A model generated the notes under the pieces. The model saw nothing but the letters and a program-made list of their open reading frames with translations. It was not told the DNA's origin and searched no databases. Positions 1 through 6,978 of a DNA stretch of 30,842 nt are shown here, in pieces (positions within the stretch are counted from its first letter, which is position 1; each line of letters begins with the position of its first letter). Origin of the DNA: an uncultured Bacteroides sp. (GTDB lineage: Bacteria > Bacteroidota > Bacteroidia > Bacteroidales > Bacteroidaceae); assembly GCF_958445495.1 (NCBI RefSeq), contig NZ_CAUCSQ010000045.1, forward strand, positions 1 through 30,842, written 5' to 3'. The position numbers and the translations under genes were made by a program.

Positions 1-19
1 CCAACTGCTCCACTCCGCG
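1..19 (-). tRNA. tRNA 5' end, probably initiator tRNA-Met (partial)
   Basis: Read on the minus strand, bases 19 to 1 give CGCGGAGTGGAGCAGTTGG. This fits a tRNA 5' end: a seven-base acceptor strand (CGCGGAG), T8-G9, a D-stem GAGC, then A14 and the start of the D-loop. The CGCGG start followed by TGGAGCAG resembles bacterial initiator tRNA-Met. The anticodon lies outside the window, so the identity is inferred. A consensus promoter immediately upstream supports a real, separately transcribed tRNA gene. Confidence 0.72.
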
Positions 20-33
20 ATGTTTAACGGGTG

Positions 34-64
34 CAAAGGTACGGCTTTTTTTGAATAAAGCAAA
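34..64 (-). promoter_or_regulatory. Bacteroidetes promoter for the tRNA
   Basis: On the minus strand TTTG (64-61) is followed by a 19-base spacer and TACCTTTG (41-34). This is an exact match to the Bacteroides -33 TTTG / -7 TAnnTTTG consensus. Transcription would begin only about 8 bases before the tRNA 5' end at base 19. Confidence 0.75.
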
Positions 65-189
65 CTATTTGCGGCTTTTTTTTCAAAAAAGTCATTGTAG
101 TTATTCTATCCTACTGTAAATGAGGAAAGTACTATATGTTATTTTTTTTAGAGCTATTAATATACAAATGTTAATATTCTCTCCTTTTT

Positions 190-221
190 CTTGTATGGTC
201 TAAAGAAAAGAGTTACTTTTG
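190..221 (+). promoter_or_regulatory. Promoter of the TetR-fabG-rluA operon
   Basis: CTTG (190-193) is followed by a 20-base spacer and TACTTTTG (214-221), matching the Bacteroides -33/-7 consensus except for one base in the -33 box. The start codon of the TetR gene lies 35 bases downstream. No other consensus promoter is visible before fabG or the pseudouridine synthase gene, so this may serve all three. Confidence 0.65.
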
Positions 222-255
222 CTCAAAATATTCAGCAATGTGCAATTTATAATTT

Positions 256-846
256 ATGACCGTATCCAAGACAAAAGCCAAGTTAGTAGATGTTGCCCGT
301 CAGCTTTTCGCGAAGATGGGAGTAGAGAATACTACCATGAATGATATCGCTCTTGCTTCCAAAAAAGGTAGGCGGACGCTTTATACCTATTTCAAGAGCA
401 AGGATGAAATCTATTTGGCCGTCGTGGAATCGGAGTTGGACATTCTTTCGGACATGATGAAGCGGGTCGCTGAAAAAGACATATCGCCGGACGAGAAATT
501 GCTGGAACTGATATATACCCGGTTGGATGCGGTGAAAGAAGTCGTTTACCGGAACGGCACGTTACGGGCTAACTTCTTCCGTGATATATGGAGAGTGGAA
601 AAAGTCCGCAAGAAGTTTGACGCGAAGGAAGTGCAGTTTTTTAAGGCCGTCCTTCTGGAAGGGCAGGCGAAAGGCGTTTTCCATATCGACGACGTAGAGA
701 TGACTGCCGACTTGATACACTATTGTGTGAAAGGGATTGAAGTCCCTTATATCCGCGGGCATATCGGCGCACATCTGGATGAAGATACAAGAAACAGATA
801 TGTGTCCAACATCGTGTTTGGCGCACTGCATAGAACAGAAATTTAA
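256..846 (+). CDS. TetR/AcrR family transcriptional regulator
   Basis: A 196-residue protein with TetR-family architecture. Residues about 6-55 form the N-terminal DNA-binding domain: a first helix ending in ARQLFAKMG, then a helix-turn-helix containing IALASKKGRRTLYTYF and KSKDEIYLAVVE. Residues 60-196 are helical and variable, as expected for the ligand-binding and dimerisation domain. Members usually repress their own or neighbouring genes and release DNA on binding a small hydrophobic ligand. It is followed after 16 bases by fabG, so it could respond to a fatty acid or acyl compound and control this lipid gene, but that is inference from position only. Start chosen at the ATG 35 bases after a good promoter. 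Confidence 0.92.
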   Translation: MTVSKTKAKLVDVARQLFAKMGVENTTMNDIALASKKGRRTLYTYFKSKDEIYLAVVESELDILSDMMKRVAEKDISPDEKLLELIYTRLDAVKEVVYRNGTLRANFFRDIWRVEKVRKKFDAKEVQFFKAVLLEGQAKGVFHIDDVEMTADLIHYCVKGIEVPYIRGHIGAHLDEDTRNRYVSNIVFGALHRTEI

Positions 847-862
847 TTAAATAATTTTTAGT

Positions 863-1609
863 ATGGGATTATTAGACGGAAAAACAGCCATTGTGACCGG
901 TGCTGCGCGCGGCATCGGCAAGGCTATCGCTTTGAAGTTTGCCGCCGAAGGCGCAAACATTGCATTTACCGACCTCGTCATTGATGAAAATGCGGAGAAA
1001 ACAGTGAAAGAACTAGAAGCAATGGGTGTGAAAGCTAAAGGTTATGCTTCTAACGCCGCTAACTTCGAAGATACCGCCAAAGTGGTGGAAGAAATCCATA
1101 AAGATTTCGGACGTATCGATATATTGGTAAACAATGCCGGAATTACCCGTGACGGCTTGATGATGCGTATGAGCGAGCAGCAATGGGACATGGTGATTAA
1201 CGTAAACCTGAAATCGGCGTTCAACTTCATTCATGCCTGCACACCGGTGATGATGCGCCAGAAGTCCGGCAGCATTATCAATATGGCCTCCGTGGTGGGT
1301 GTTCACGGAAATGCGGGACAGGCCAACTATGCCGCTTCCAAAGCCGGTATGATTGCATTGGCCAAATCCATCGCACAGGAGTTGGGCTCTCGCGGCATCC
1401 GTGCCAACGCCATCGCTCCGGGATTCATCCTGACGGATATGACGGCCGCCCTTTCGGAAGAGGTAAGGGCTGAATGGGCAAAGAAGATTCCTTTGCGCCG
1501 CGGCGGCACTCCCGAAGATGTGGCGAATATCGCTACCTTCCTGGCGTCGGATATGTCTTCTTATGTATCAGGCCAGGTGATTCAGGTAGACGGCGGTATG
1601 AATATGTAA
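863..1609 (+). CDS. fabG: 3-oxoacyl-[acyl-carrier-protein] reductase FabG
   Basis: A 248-residue short-chain dehydrogenase/reductase of the usual FabG length. The NADPH-binding glycine motif TGAARGIG is at residues 12-19 and the NNAG motif at 90-93. The catalytic set is complete: Asn115 (NVNLKS), Ser143 (MASVVG), and Tyr156 and Lys160 in YAASK. The C-terminus ends in QVIQVDGGMNM, typical of FabG. The enzyme reduces 3-oxoacyl-ACP in type II fatty acid elongation in the cytoplasm. It sits 16 bases after a TetR-type gene and 9 bases before a pseudouridine synthase gene, all in one direction. Assignment to FabG rather than another SDR rests on overall motif and length agreement, and is strong. 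Confidence 0.93.
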   Translation: MGLLDGKTAIVTGAARGIGKAIALKFAAEGANIAFTDLVIDENAEKTVKELEAMGVKAKGYASNAANFEDTAKVVEEIHKDFGRIDILVNNAGITRDGLMMRMSEQQWDMVINVNLKSAFNFIHACTPVMMRQKSGSIINMASVVGVHGNAGQANYAASKAGMIALAKSIAQELGSRGIRANAIAPGFILTDMTAALSEEVRAEWAKKIPLRRGGTPEDVANIATFLASDMSSYVSGQVIQVDGGMNM

Positions 1610-1618
1610 TCGGACGGC

Positions 1619-2290
1619 ATGACTGTTTTATACGAAGACAATCATATTATCGTAGTCAACAAGACCGCTTCCGAGATTGTCCAGGCAGACAAGACGGGGG
1701 ATACTCCGCTTTCGGAAACTGTGAAGCAGTATTTGAAAGAGAAGTATCGGAAACCCGGAAATGTTTTCCTCGGTGTGACGCACCGGCTGGACCGTCCCGT
1801 AAGCGGTCTTGTCATTTTTGCCAAGACAAGCAAAGCGTTGGCGCGGCTCAACGAAATGTTCCGTACCGGCGGTGTGAAAAAAACTTATTGGGCGGTAGTG
1901 AAGGATAAACCGGAAGAGCCGGAGGGCGAACTGGTGCATTTCCTGGTACGCAATGAAAAGCAGAACAAGAGTTATGCATACGACAAGGAAGTGCCGAACG
2001 GCAAGAAAGCGGTCTTGCATTACCGGTTGACCGGCCGGTCGGAAAACTATTATTTGCTTGAAGTGGATTTAAAGACCGGGCGGCATCACCAGATTCGTTG
2101 CCAACTGGCAAAAATGGGATGTCCTATCAAGGGAGATTTGAAATACGGCTTCCCCCGTTCCAATCCGGACGGAAGCATCTGCCTGCACGCCCGGAGAGTG
2201 AGGTTCACACATCCCGTCTCGAAAATTCTGATAGAGCTTGAAGCTCCCCTTCCCGAAGGAAATTTATGGAAAGGATTTGAACTGTTTTAA
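1619..2290 (+). CDS. RluA-family RNA pseudouridine synthase
   Basis: A 223-residue protein with the RluA-type catalytic motif HRLDRPVSGLVIFAKT at residues 55-70. Asp58 is the expected catalytic aspartate that attacks uridine C1'. Further family blocks are KTYWAVV, GRHHQIRCQLA and IKGDLKYG. It isomerises specific uridines in rRNA or tRNA. There is no N-terminal S4 domain, so this is a short RluA/TruC-like member; the RNA target cannot be told from sequence. Its start is 9 bases after the fabG stop, which suggests cotranscription. No T-rich hairpin follows it directly; a GC-rich hairpin lies at 2386-2415. Confidence 0.9.
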   Translation: MTVLYEDNHIIVVNKTASEIVQADKTGDTPLSETVKQYLKEKYRKPGNVFLGVTHRLDRPVSGLVIFAKTSKALARLNEMFRTGGVKKTYWAVVKDKPEEPEGELVHFLVRNEKQNKSYAYDKEVPNGKKAVLHYRLTGRSENYYLLEVDLKTGRHHQIRCQLAKMGCPIKGDLKYGFPRSNPDGSICLHARRVRFTHPVSKILIELEAPLPEGNLWKGFELF

Positions 2291-2385
2291 TCGGTGCAAA
2301 TCCTTTTTTTCGCTTAAAGAACAAATCCGGCATTCATTCTTAATTCCGCCGGTAGCCCCTCTTATTCGGAACATTGCAGCCTGCG

Positions 2386-2415
2386 GGCCGGAAATCTTCC
2401 TGAAAGATACCGGCC
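2386..2415. repeat. GC-rich hairpin downstream of the pseudouridine synthase gene
   Basis: GGCCGG (2386-2391) pairs with CCGGCC (2410-2415), and inside it ATCTT (2394-2398) pairs with AAGAT (2404-2408) around a five-base loop. It lies 95 bases after the stop codon. No T-run follows on either strand, so it does not look like a standard intrinsic terminator. Confidence 0.45.
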
Positions 2416-2555
2416 GGAAGAAGCCGATACCAATCGGGCGTAGTTATAAATATTGTCAATCCTGTTCAGTAACAGACGAACCGGTAACCGATTTCACCGG
2501 TATGCTGCATACTCTTGTCCGGGTTGTTGTGCAACCTTATTCGGTGCATTACGGA

Positions 2556-2747
2556 GAAACTTTAGTTTCATCGGTGTGAAACTTTAGTTTCAACAGATAG
2601 AAACGATAGTTTCGACAGTTAGAAACTCATGTTTCCAAAGAGTTGAAACTAGAGTTTCAAGCACTAGAAACTCTAGTTTCATGCAGCAGAAACTCTAGTT
2701 CCATGTAACAGAAACTATCGTTTCAAGCAGTAGGAACCACGGAGTCC
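2556..2747. repeat. Array of about nine 14-bp palindromes phased at 22 bp
   Basis: Eight copies of GAAAC-N4-GTTTC begin at 2556, 2578, 2600, 2622, 2645, 2667, 2689 and 2711, and a degenerate ninth near 2733. Spacing is 22 bases throughout except one 23-base step. The five-base arms are invariant apart from one base in copy seven (GTTCC). The four central bases vary (TTTA, TTTA, GATA, TCAT, TAGA, TCTA, TCTA, TATC) and the spacers of about eight bases are mostly unrelated. Each unit is a dyad in DNA, and in RNA would form a 5-bp stem with a tetraloop. The spacers are far too short for CRISPR. Function unknown; multiple protein-binding sites on one helix face is one reading. Confidence 0.9.
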
Positions 2748-3164
2748 CGCAGCTTTAACGTCACAAGCCGTTATCCCGTCGGCAGAAAATACAACAGGAG
2801 CAGGGTAAAAAAACGGGGCGGGAAGTTATGGGATACTGTTCGGCAAGTCCGTTTTTCCTTCATTGACAAGTTTCAGGATTAACTTTCCGAACAATGCGTT
2901 CTACTTTGCGAACCATGCGCAGGTAAAGTTTTTTCGGGTTTGATGCAGGCAATCTGTTGCTCCGCCGCTTGCGGAACGAACAGGCATTTGGACGGTTCGG
3001 GACGCTTGGGCCGGTAGTTATCGATGGCGGTATGGTCTTGGCGGGCAATAAAACCGCCGTTATCCGCCGCCCCGCATACCGGCGGTGCCGGGGAGCGCGG
3101 CGGACAGATAAAATCGTTTCATTGGATTCATGGCAGCCATGATAAATGAAGTTTGCCGATAAGG

Positions 3165-4115
3165 CTAGTTCTGCCGGCGTTCGTCAAACTCCAGTTCTAC
3201 TTTTACCGGGAAGTGGTCGGAAGGAGTACGCGCCTGGTAAGCTTTGATGTCGATTTCTTCCGGGCAGTCGTTTGCATTCTTCTTTTCGCCGTTGCCTGCA
3301 ATGCTCCGGTAGGTATCCGTCAGCACGCCGTATCTTTTCACATGGAAAGACGGAGACACGAATACGTGGTCGATACGGCTTTCGGTGAAGCTGTCCGGGT
3401 CGAAGTCATTGAAGGTCCCGTTCACCGCATAGCGGAAGTCGCATTTCTCGTATGAGTCGCAGAGCACCCCTTTGCTTACAAAGGCGTCGTATGACTGATG
3501 GGTCTGGTCGACATTGAAGTCACCGGTCAGGATGGCCGGAAGGTTTTTGCCTTTGCCCAGTTCTTTCATCTTCTCCTGTACGAGGTATGCGCTTTCCACG
3601 CGGGCTTTCTTCCCGATATGGTCCATGTGCAGGTTGAAGAAGAGGAACTCGAACCCGGTATCTTTGCATTTGAAGTGTCCCCAACTGCAGATGCGCGGCA
3701 ACACGGCATCCCAGCCTTTGCTCGGCACGTCGGGAGTCTCCGACAGCCAGAAATCGCCTTTCTCCACAATATCGAACTTGTCTGTGCGGTAGAAGATTGC
3801 GGAGTGTTCGCCTTGGGTTTTGCCGTCGTCACGGCCTACGCCGATATAGTCATAGCCGGGAAGCGCCTCTTTCATGTCTTTCAGTTGATGGAGGAAACAC
3901 TCCTGCGTTCCGAAAATATCGAAATCATGGTACTGTACCATCTTGGCAATGACGGGGTAGCGTTGTCCCCAACCGTTGCCGTGAAGCGAATCGCTGCCGT
4001 TGGCGTTTCTCAGGTTATAAGAGGCGACAGTAAAAGCGGTAGGCTGATAGTTGCTCTGGCAATTGCAGAAAACTGTCGCAGCAAGGGCAATTAGTAAAAT
4101 GCTTTTCAGTTTCAT
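3165..4115 (-). CDS. Exported endonuclease/exonuclease/phosphatase family protein
   Basis: A 316-residue protein of the EEP (DNase I-like) superfamily. Family motifs occur in order: SYNLRN (Asn34), GTQE (Glu72), NLHMDH (161-166), TGDFNVD (198-203), RIDHVFVS (247-254) and SDHFPV (299-304). These supply the metal-binding and catalytic His, Asp, Asn and Glu residues, so it should be an active phosphodiesterase or nuclease-like hydrolase; the substrate is not evident. Residues 1-19 are a signal peptide rich in Leu and Ala ending near Cys17/Cys19, so it may be lipid-anchored, although the lipobox is poor. The start at 4115 is preferred over an in-frame codon at 4157, because a -7 promoter element covers 4155-4162 and the signal peptide begins at this Met. 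Confidence 0.9.
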   Translation of the reverse strand: MKLKSILLIALAATVFCNCQSNYQPTAFTVASYNLRNANGSDSLHGNGWGQRYPVIAKMVQYHDFDIFGTQECFLHQLKDMKEALPGYDYIGVGRDDGKTQGEHSAIFYRTDKFDIVEKGDFWLSETPDVPSKGWDAVLPRICSWGHFKCKDTGFEFLFFNLHMDHIGKKARVESAYLVQEKMKELGKGKNLPAILTGDFNVDQTHQSYDAFVSKGVLCDSYEKCDFRYAVNGTFNDFDPDSFTESRIDHVFVSPSFHVKRYGVLTDTYRSIAGNGEKKNANDCPEEIDIKAYQARTPSDHFPVKVELEFDERRQN

Positions 4116-4154
4116 GTTTTTTACAGTTTGTTCGGTAGATAATCCATTGACCTC

Positions 4155-4162
4155 CAAATGTA
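4155..4162 (-). promoter_or_regulatory. -7 element for the EEP-family gene
   Basis: TACATTTG on the minus strand matches TAnnTTTG, 39 bases before the chosen start codon. No clear -33 box is seen at the usual distance. Confidence 0.5.
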
Positions 4163-4221
4163 CGATATTTTATTCAAATGAAAGAGAATATGGTACGTCT
4201 TTTTCTACGGTTCCCCGTTGT

Positions 4222-4558
4222 TTATTGGGTACGGGGCTCCTTTCGAAGGGGGACGATGTCATATCCGCGCAATCCTTTGGTGTAAGCGTTCGCCACTTCC
4301 TTCTGCATGTTCCGGTTCATTGACAGGTACATCAGGTTTGGAGAAAGGGAACAGGCGGCGGAACGTGTCCCGGAATCCGGTGTCGGTAAACCTATGACCG
4401 GGAGGTACTTTGCCGTTGTAGGGGCTGTAGTGCATGACTTGTCCTTTGGCGTCTGTCTTGCGGCTTTTACCTTCAAAGCGTTTCGTGAGAAGTATGGATG
4501 CGCGCCAAGAACGTTTCGGATGAGACATCCGGAAGAAATACGGAAGTGAAGCGGAATA
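4222..4558 (-). pseudogene. Decayed GH92 alpha-mannosidase remnant
   Basis: Minus-strand translation in two frames gives pieces of glycoside hydrolase family 92 (exo-alpha-mannosidases). In the first frame (4528 to about 4350) are DAKGQVMHYSPYNGKV and FTDTGFRDTFRRLFP; in the second (about 4345 to 4222) are PNLMYLSMNRNMQ and NAYTKGLRGYDI. GH92 enzymes contain closely similar blocks (HYSPYNGKV..., TDTGFWDTFR..LFP..NLMYPSMN.EMQ, and later DAY.KGIRGYD) in the same order. The frame changes near 4334-4352, and the sequence jumps from the MNRNMQ block directly to the KGLRGYD block, skipping the segment that separates them in intact enzymes. Only about 110 of roughly 750 residues remain. The family call rests on remembered motifs, without an alignment. 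Confidence 0.75.
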
Positions 4559-4566
4559 AAGGGTAT

Positions 4567-4611
4567 AAAAAAGCCATCCCCGGAATAGACGAAAGTAGGG
4601 ATGGCTTTTTT
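4567..4611. terminator. Strong hairpin terminator
   Basis: A 14-base arm AAAAAAGCCATCCC (4567-4580) and its exact complement (4598-4611) enclose a 17-base loop. The A-run and T-run flanks allow termination in both directions. It lies 54 bases past the stop codon of the small exported protein at 4665-4931, which it most likely terminates. Confidence 0.85.
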
Positions 4612-4664
4612 GTAGTGTGCTTACTGTTCTTCAGCAGACTATGTCCTGCATGTTAGCGGTCAGG

Positions 4665-4931
4665 TTATTCCTTGACAGGCTCAGCCGGTTTGCTTTTCGA
4701 TGCGGTGTCAGCGACAACCGTATCGTTGGCAAAAGCGGCCGGTGCAACCAATGAAGCCTTTGCAGGCGCGTCTTTTTTAGACACGGTATCTTTCGCTACC
4801 GTGTCGTTGACAATGGTTGCATTGACTTCTGTCGGGGCTGTCACAGCTTCTGCAGAACTCTGAGCCTTTACAAGGAATGAACCACCACAAACAAACATAA
4901 ACATTGCTACTACTAATACTAATTTTTTCAT
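4665..4931 (-). CDS. Small exported Ala/Thr/Val/Lys-rich protein, function unknown
   Basis: An 88-residue protein with a clear signal peptide: MKKLVLVVAMFMFVCGG followed by a likely cleavage after VKAQ (about residue 24). The mature part is low complexity, made mainly of Ala, Thr, Val, Asp, Lys and Ser. It contains loose repeats of NDTV(A/V)xDT(V/A)SK (residues about 42-52 and 69-79). No domain is recognisable and no cysteine would anchor it after cleavage, so it is probably a small unstructured periplasmic or cell-surface protein. A strong terminator follows at 4567-4611. I regard it as real because of the signal peptide and terminator, although no consensus promoter was found upstream. Confidence 0.7.
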   Translation of the reverse strand: MKKLVLVVAMFMFVCGGSFLVKAQSSAEAVTAPTEVNATIVNDTVAKDTVSKKDAPAKASLVAPAAFANDTVVADTASKSKPAEPVKE

Positions 4932-5141
4932 AATCGTTTGCTTTAATGATTATTGGACATTATGTTTTCAATTTCTCCCTTTGTGTTAAGGAATGGGTTG
5001 TTGCTTTTAATAACGTCTAAGTAAAGTTCAAAGTGCATGCCAAAAAAACAGGCTGTTGTGTAAGTCGCTGAAAAATAGTGATGTAATGCGGTGTGGAAAA
5101 ACGGCGGATTGTGGAAGAAGTGAGGAATCTGTGGAATTTGC

Positions 5142-5176
5142 GGCGGGGAGTGTGGAATTATTCCACACTCCCCGCC
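5142..5176. repeat. Perfect 16-bp inverted repeat between two minus-strand genes
   Basis: GGCGGGGAGTGTGGAA (5142-5157) is exactly complementary to 5161-5176 across a three-base TTA loop. It begins 35 bases past the sulfatase stop codon. No T-run follows on the minus strand, so it is not a textbook terminator, though it could stabilise or end the sulfatase mRNA. The arm contains TGTGGAA, which also occurs at 5092, 5110 and 5130. Confidence 0.8.
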
Positions 5177-5211
5177 ACGGTTTTCAGAAAAAGTTTCTCT
5201 TTTTGCAGGAG

Positions 5212-6768
5212 TCAGTCGGTTTCGTCCGGCCAGGGACAAGGTTTTCCCGTGGCTTTGAAAGCCGGACGCTGGGCGTTTACTTTTCTTAGGTAACTGCCTA
5301 ATTCTTTTGACAGTTTTTTTACGATGTCCGGGTGTTGCGCGCTGAGGTCGTTGCTTTCACCGATATCGTCCGGGATGTTGAACAGTTCTTTTTTCCCGGT
5401 TCCGTAGTAATAAATCAGTTTCCAGTCTCCGTTGCGAACTGCACAGTTGAAATTGATGCCCGGTCCGTCGTTTCCCCAATTGTTGGGCATATTCCAGAAA
5501 AGGCTGCGTCCTTTGGACGGATTTCCCGTCTGTTTCAGCAGAGGCAGGAAGCTGACGCCGTCTATCGGTTGTATGGTCTTGTAATTCCTGATGCCTGCCA
5601 TTTCGAGGATAGTGGGGTAGAAATCTTCAATCAGCAAGTAGTCGTCGCATTTGCTTCCCGGAGCGGTTATTCCCGGCCAACTGACAATCATCGGTTCCCG
5701 GATGCCTCCTTCGTAAAGCGAACCTTTGCCGCTGTTTAGAGGGTAATTTTGTGTATGCAGCTTGTCGTCGCGCCAGGCAGGTTCGGAAGCGAGCCCGCCG
5801 TTGTCGCTCATGAAGATGATGATGGTGTTGTCGGCTTCTCCGTTCTTTTCCAGCCAATCCATCAAATCGCCCAGGCTTTTGTCCATCCCTTCAATGAGTG
5901 TGGCGTAGGCGGCTTCGTGTTCTGTCATTCCTTTTTTCCTGTATTTCTCATAAAAACGCATATCTTTGTTCAAAGGAATGTGGATGGCGTATTGCGACAT
6001 GTATAGATAGAACGGCTGATTGTACTTTTTGGCTTTGTCCAGCGCTTTGATGGCTTCCAGCGTCAGCGCTTCGGTAACGAATGTTTCCGTTCCCCAGTAT
6101 TTTTCCAGTCCGGGGATTGCCATCAGCGAGACCGGTTTCCCGTCTTTGGTATGTCCGTAGTTCTCTTCTCCCAGATAGCTGGCAAGTCCTCCTGCCGCAT
6201 GTCCGGCGATGTTCACCTCGAATCCCCAATGGTGCGGGTCTTCGCCCGGAGTGTCTATGGCTCCGAAATGCGCCTTGCCGCAATGAATCGTGTGGTAGCC
6301 GCTGTTTTTTAATAATTGCACAAAAGAAGTTCCGACGAAAGTGTTGTTCGTGCCGGGAACCTGGCTTACTCCGTTGTAGTTCCAGTCCGGCACGGCGAGC
6401 AGGTCGTCTTGGCGGTCTGTCGTCTTGTTTTTTTGCAGTGTCCAGTTGGTGACCCGGTGCCGGGCGGCGTTCGTGCCGGTGATGAGGCTGCATCGGGACG
6501 GGGAGCTGATGCTGCTGGCATACGCCTGGGTAAACATCATTCCTTGCCGTGCCAGCCGTTCCATGTTGGGAGTTTCATACCGTTCGTTGTAGTATGTCTT
6601 TTGTGTCCAGAAAGGGAGTGAGGTATCCTGCCATCCCATATCGTCTACCATAAAGAGAATGATATTCGGGCGCTTGTCCGCACGTTCTGGTTGCATGTTG
6701 TTTTGTGCTTGCAGATTGGTTGCCGCAAGTGGCACAAGTGTAAGGGGTAATAATGTTTTTTTATTCAT
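5212..6768 (-). CDS. Exported sulfatase, serine type (S1 family)
   Basis: A 518-residue arylsulfatase-family protein. Residues 1-22 form a signal peptide ending in LQAQ. The first metal-binding block is NIILFMVDDMGWQD (Asp42, Asp43). The activation signature SSPSRCSLITG begins at Ser88, so the residue to be converted to formylglycine is serine, not cysteine, and a radical-SAM maturase (anSME) encoded elsewhere would be needed. Later blocks include GKAHFG and MSDNGG, which carry catalytic and metal-binding residues. It removes sulfate esters in the periplasm. The GH29 fucosidase gene lies upstream in the same direction, 210 bases away, which suggests sulfated fucosylated host glycans such as mucin as substrates; the exact sulfated sugar cannot be told. 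Confidence 0.93.
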   Translation of the reverse strand: MNKKTLLPLTLVPLAATNLQAQNNMQPERADKRPNIILFMVDDMGWQDTSLPFWTQKTYYNERYETPNMERLARQGMMFTQAYASSISSPSRCSLITGTNAARHRVTNWTLQKNKTTDRQDDLLAVPDWNYNGVSQVPGTNNTFVGTSFVQLLKNSGYHTIHCGKAHFGAIDTPGEDPHHWGFEVNIAGHAAGGLASYLGEENYGHTKDGKPVSLMAIPGLEKYWGTETFVTEALTLEAIKALDKAKKYNQPFYLYMSQYAIHIPLNKDMRFYEKYRKKGMTEHEAAYATLIEGMDKSLGDLMDWLEKNGEADNTIIIFMSDNGGLASEPAWRDDKLHTQNYPLNSGKGSLYEGGIREPMIVSWPGITAPGSKCDDYLLIEDFYPTILEMAGIRNYKTIQPIDGVSFLPLLKQTGNPSKGRSLFWNMPNNWGNDGPGINFNCAVRNGDWKLIYYYGTGKKELFNIPDDIGESNDLSAQHPDIVKKLSKELGSYLRKVNAQRPAFKATGKPCPWPDETD

Positions 6769-6978
6769 AGGATAATTATTTGGTGTTATTTCTTTATTTT
6801 AATAGGGGCGGGTCTTTCTGCCACGATATTCCGCGATTCCTGTTTCCCGTTAGATTCTGTCCGTACTTTTAATGTTCCGGCACAGAGAACATCTTTTTAT
6901 ATTGAATAGGGGCGGAAGTATTATCCGAATCCGGGAACCTTTCCGTCAACAGATATGGAATTTTCTTCCCATCGGTTT

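Larger units (their letters stand above)
2291..3164. other. Gene-free region between convergent genes
   Basis: This 874-base stretch separates the plus-strand pseudouridine synthase gene from the minus-strand exported nuclease-like gene. It holds a GC-rich hairpin (2386-2415), a small GGTTG/CAACC hairpin (2522-2536) and the phased palindrome array (2556-2747). Beyond the array, 2748-3164 shows nothing I recognise. Short open frames exist on both strands (for example 2860-3048 minus, 2957-3142 plus) but have no visible promoter, signal or family motif. I treat the region as non-coding. Confidence 0.6.

Noticed and set aside
2238..2579. 113-residue plus-strand frame overlapping the end of the pseudouridine synthase gene
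   Set aside because: Out of frame with the real gene, runs into the palindrome array, and no family features are seen.
2556..2747. Possible CRISPR array
   Set aside because: Repeats are 14-base palindromes with spacers of about eight bases; CRISPR spacers are around 30 bases or longer, and no cas genes are present.
2860..3048. 62-residue minus-strand reading frame with a basic C-terminus
   Set aside because: No promoter, ribosome-binding site or recognised motif; length and composition are compatible with chance.
4943..5239. 98-residue minus-strand frame with IP/PH-rich repeats
   Set aside because: It reads through the perfect hairpin and overlaps the sulfatase end; the Pro/His repeats are the translation of TGTGGAA DNA repeats.
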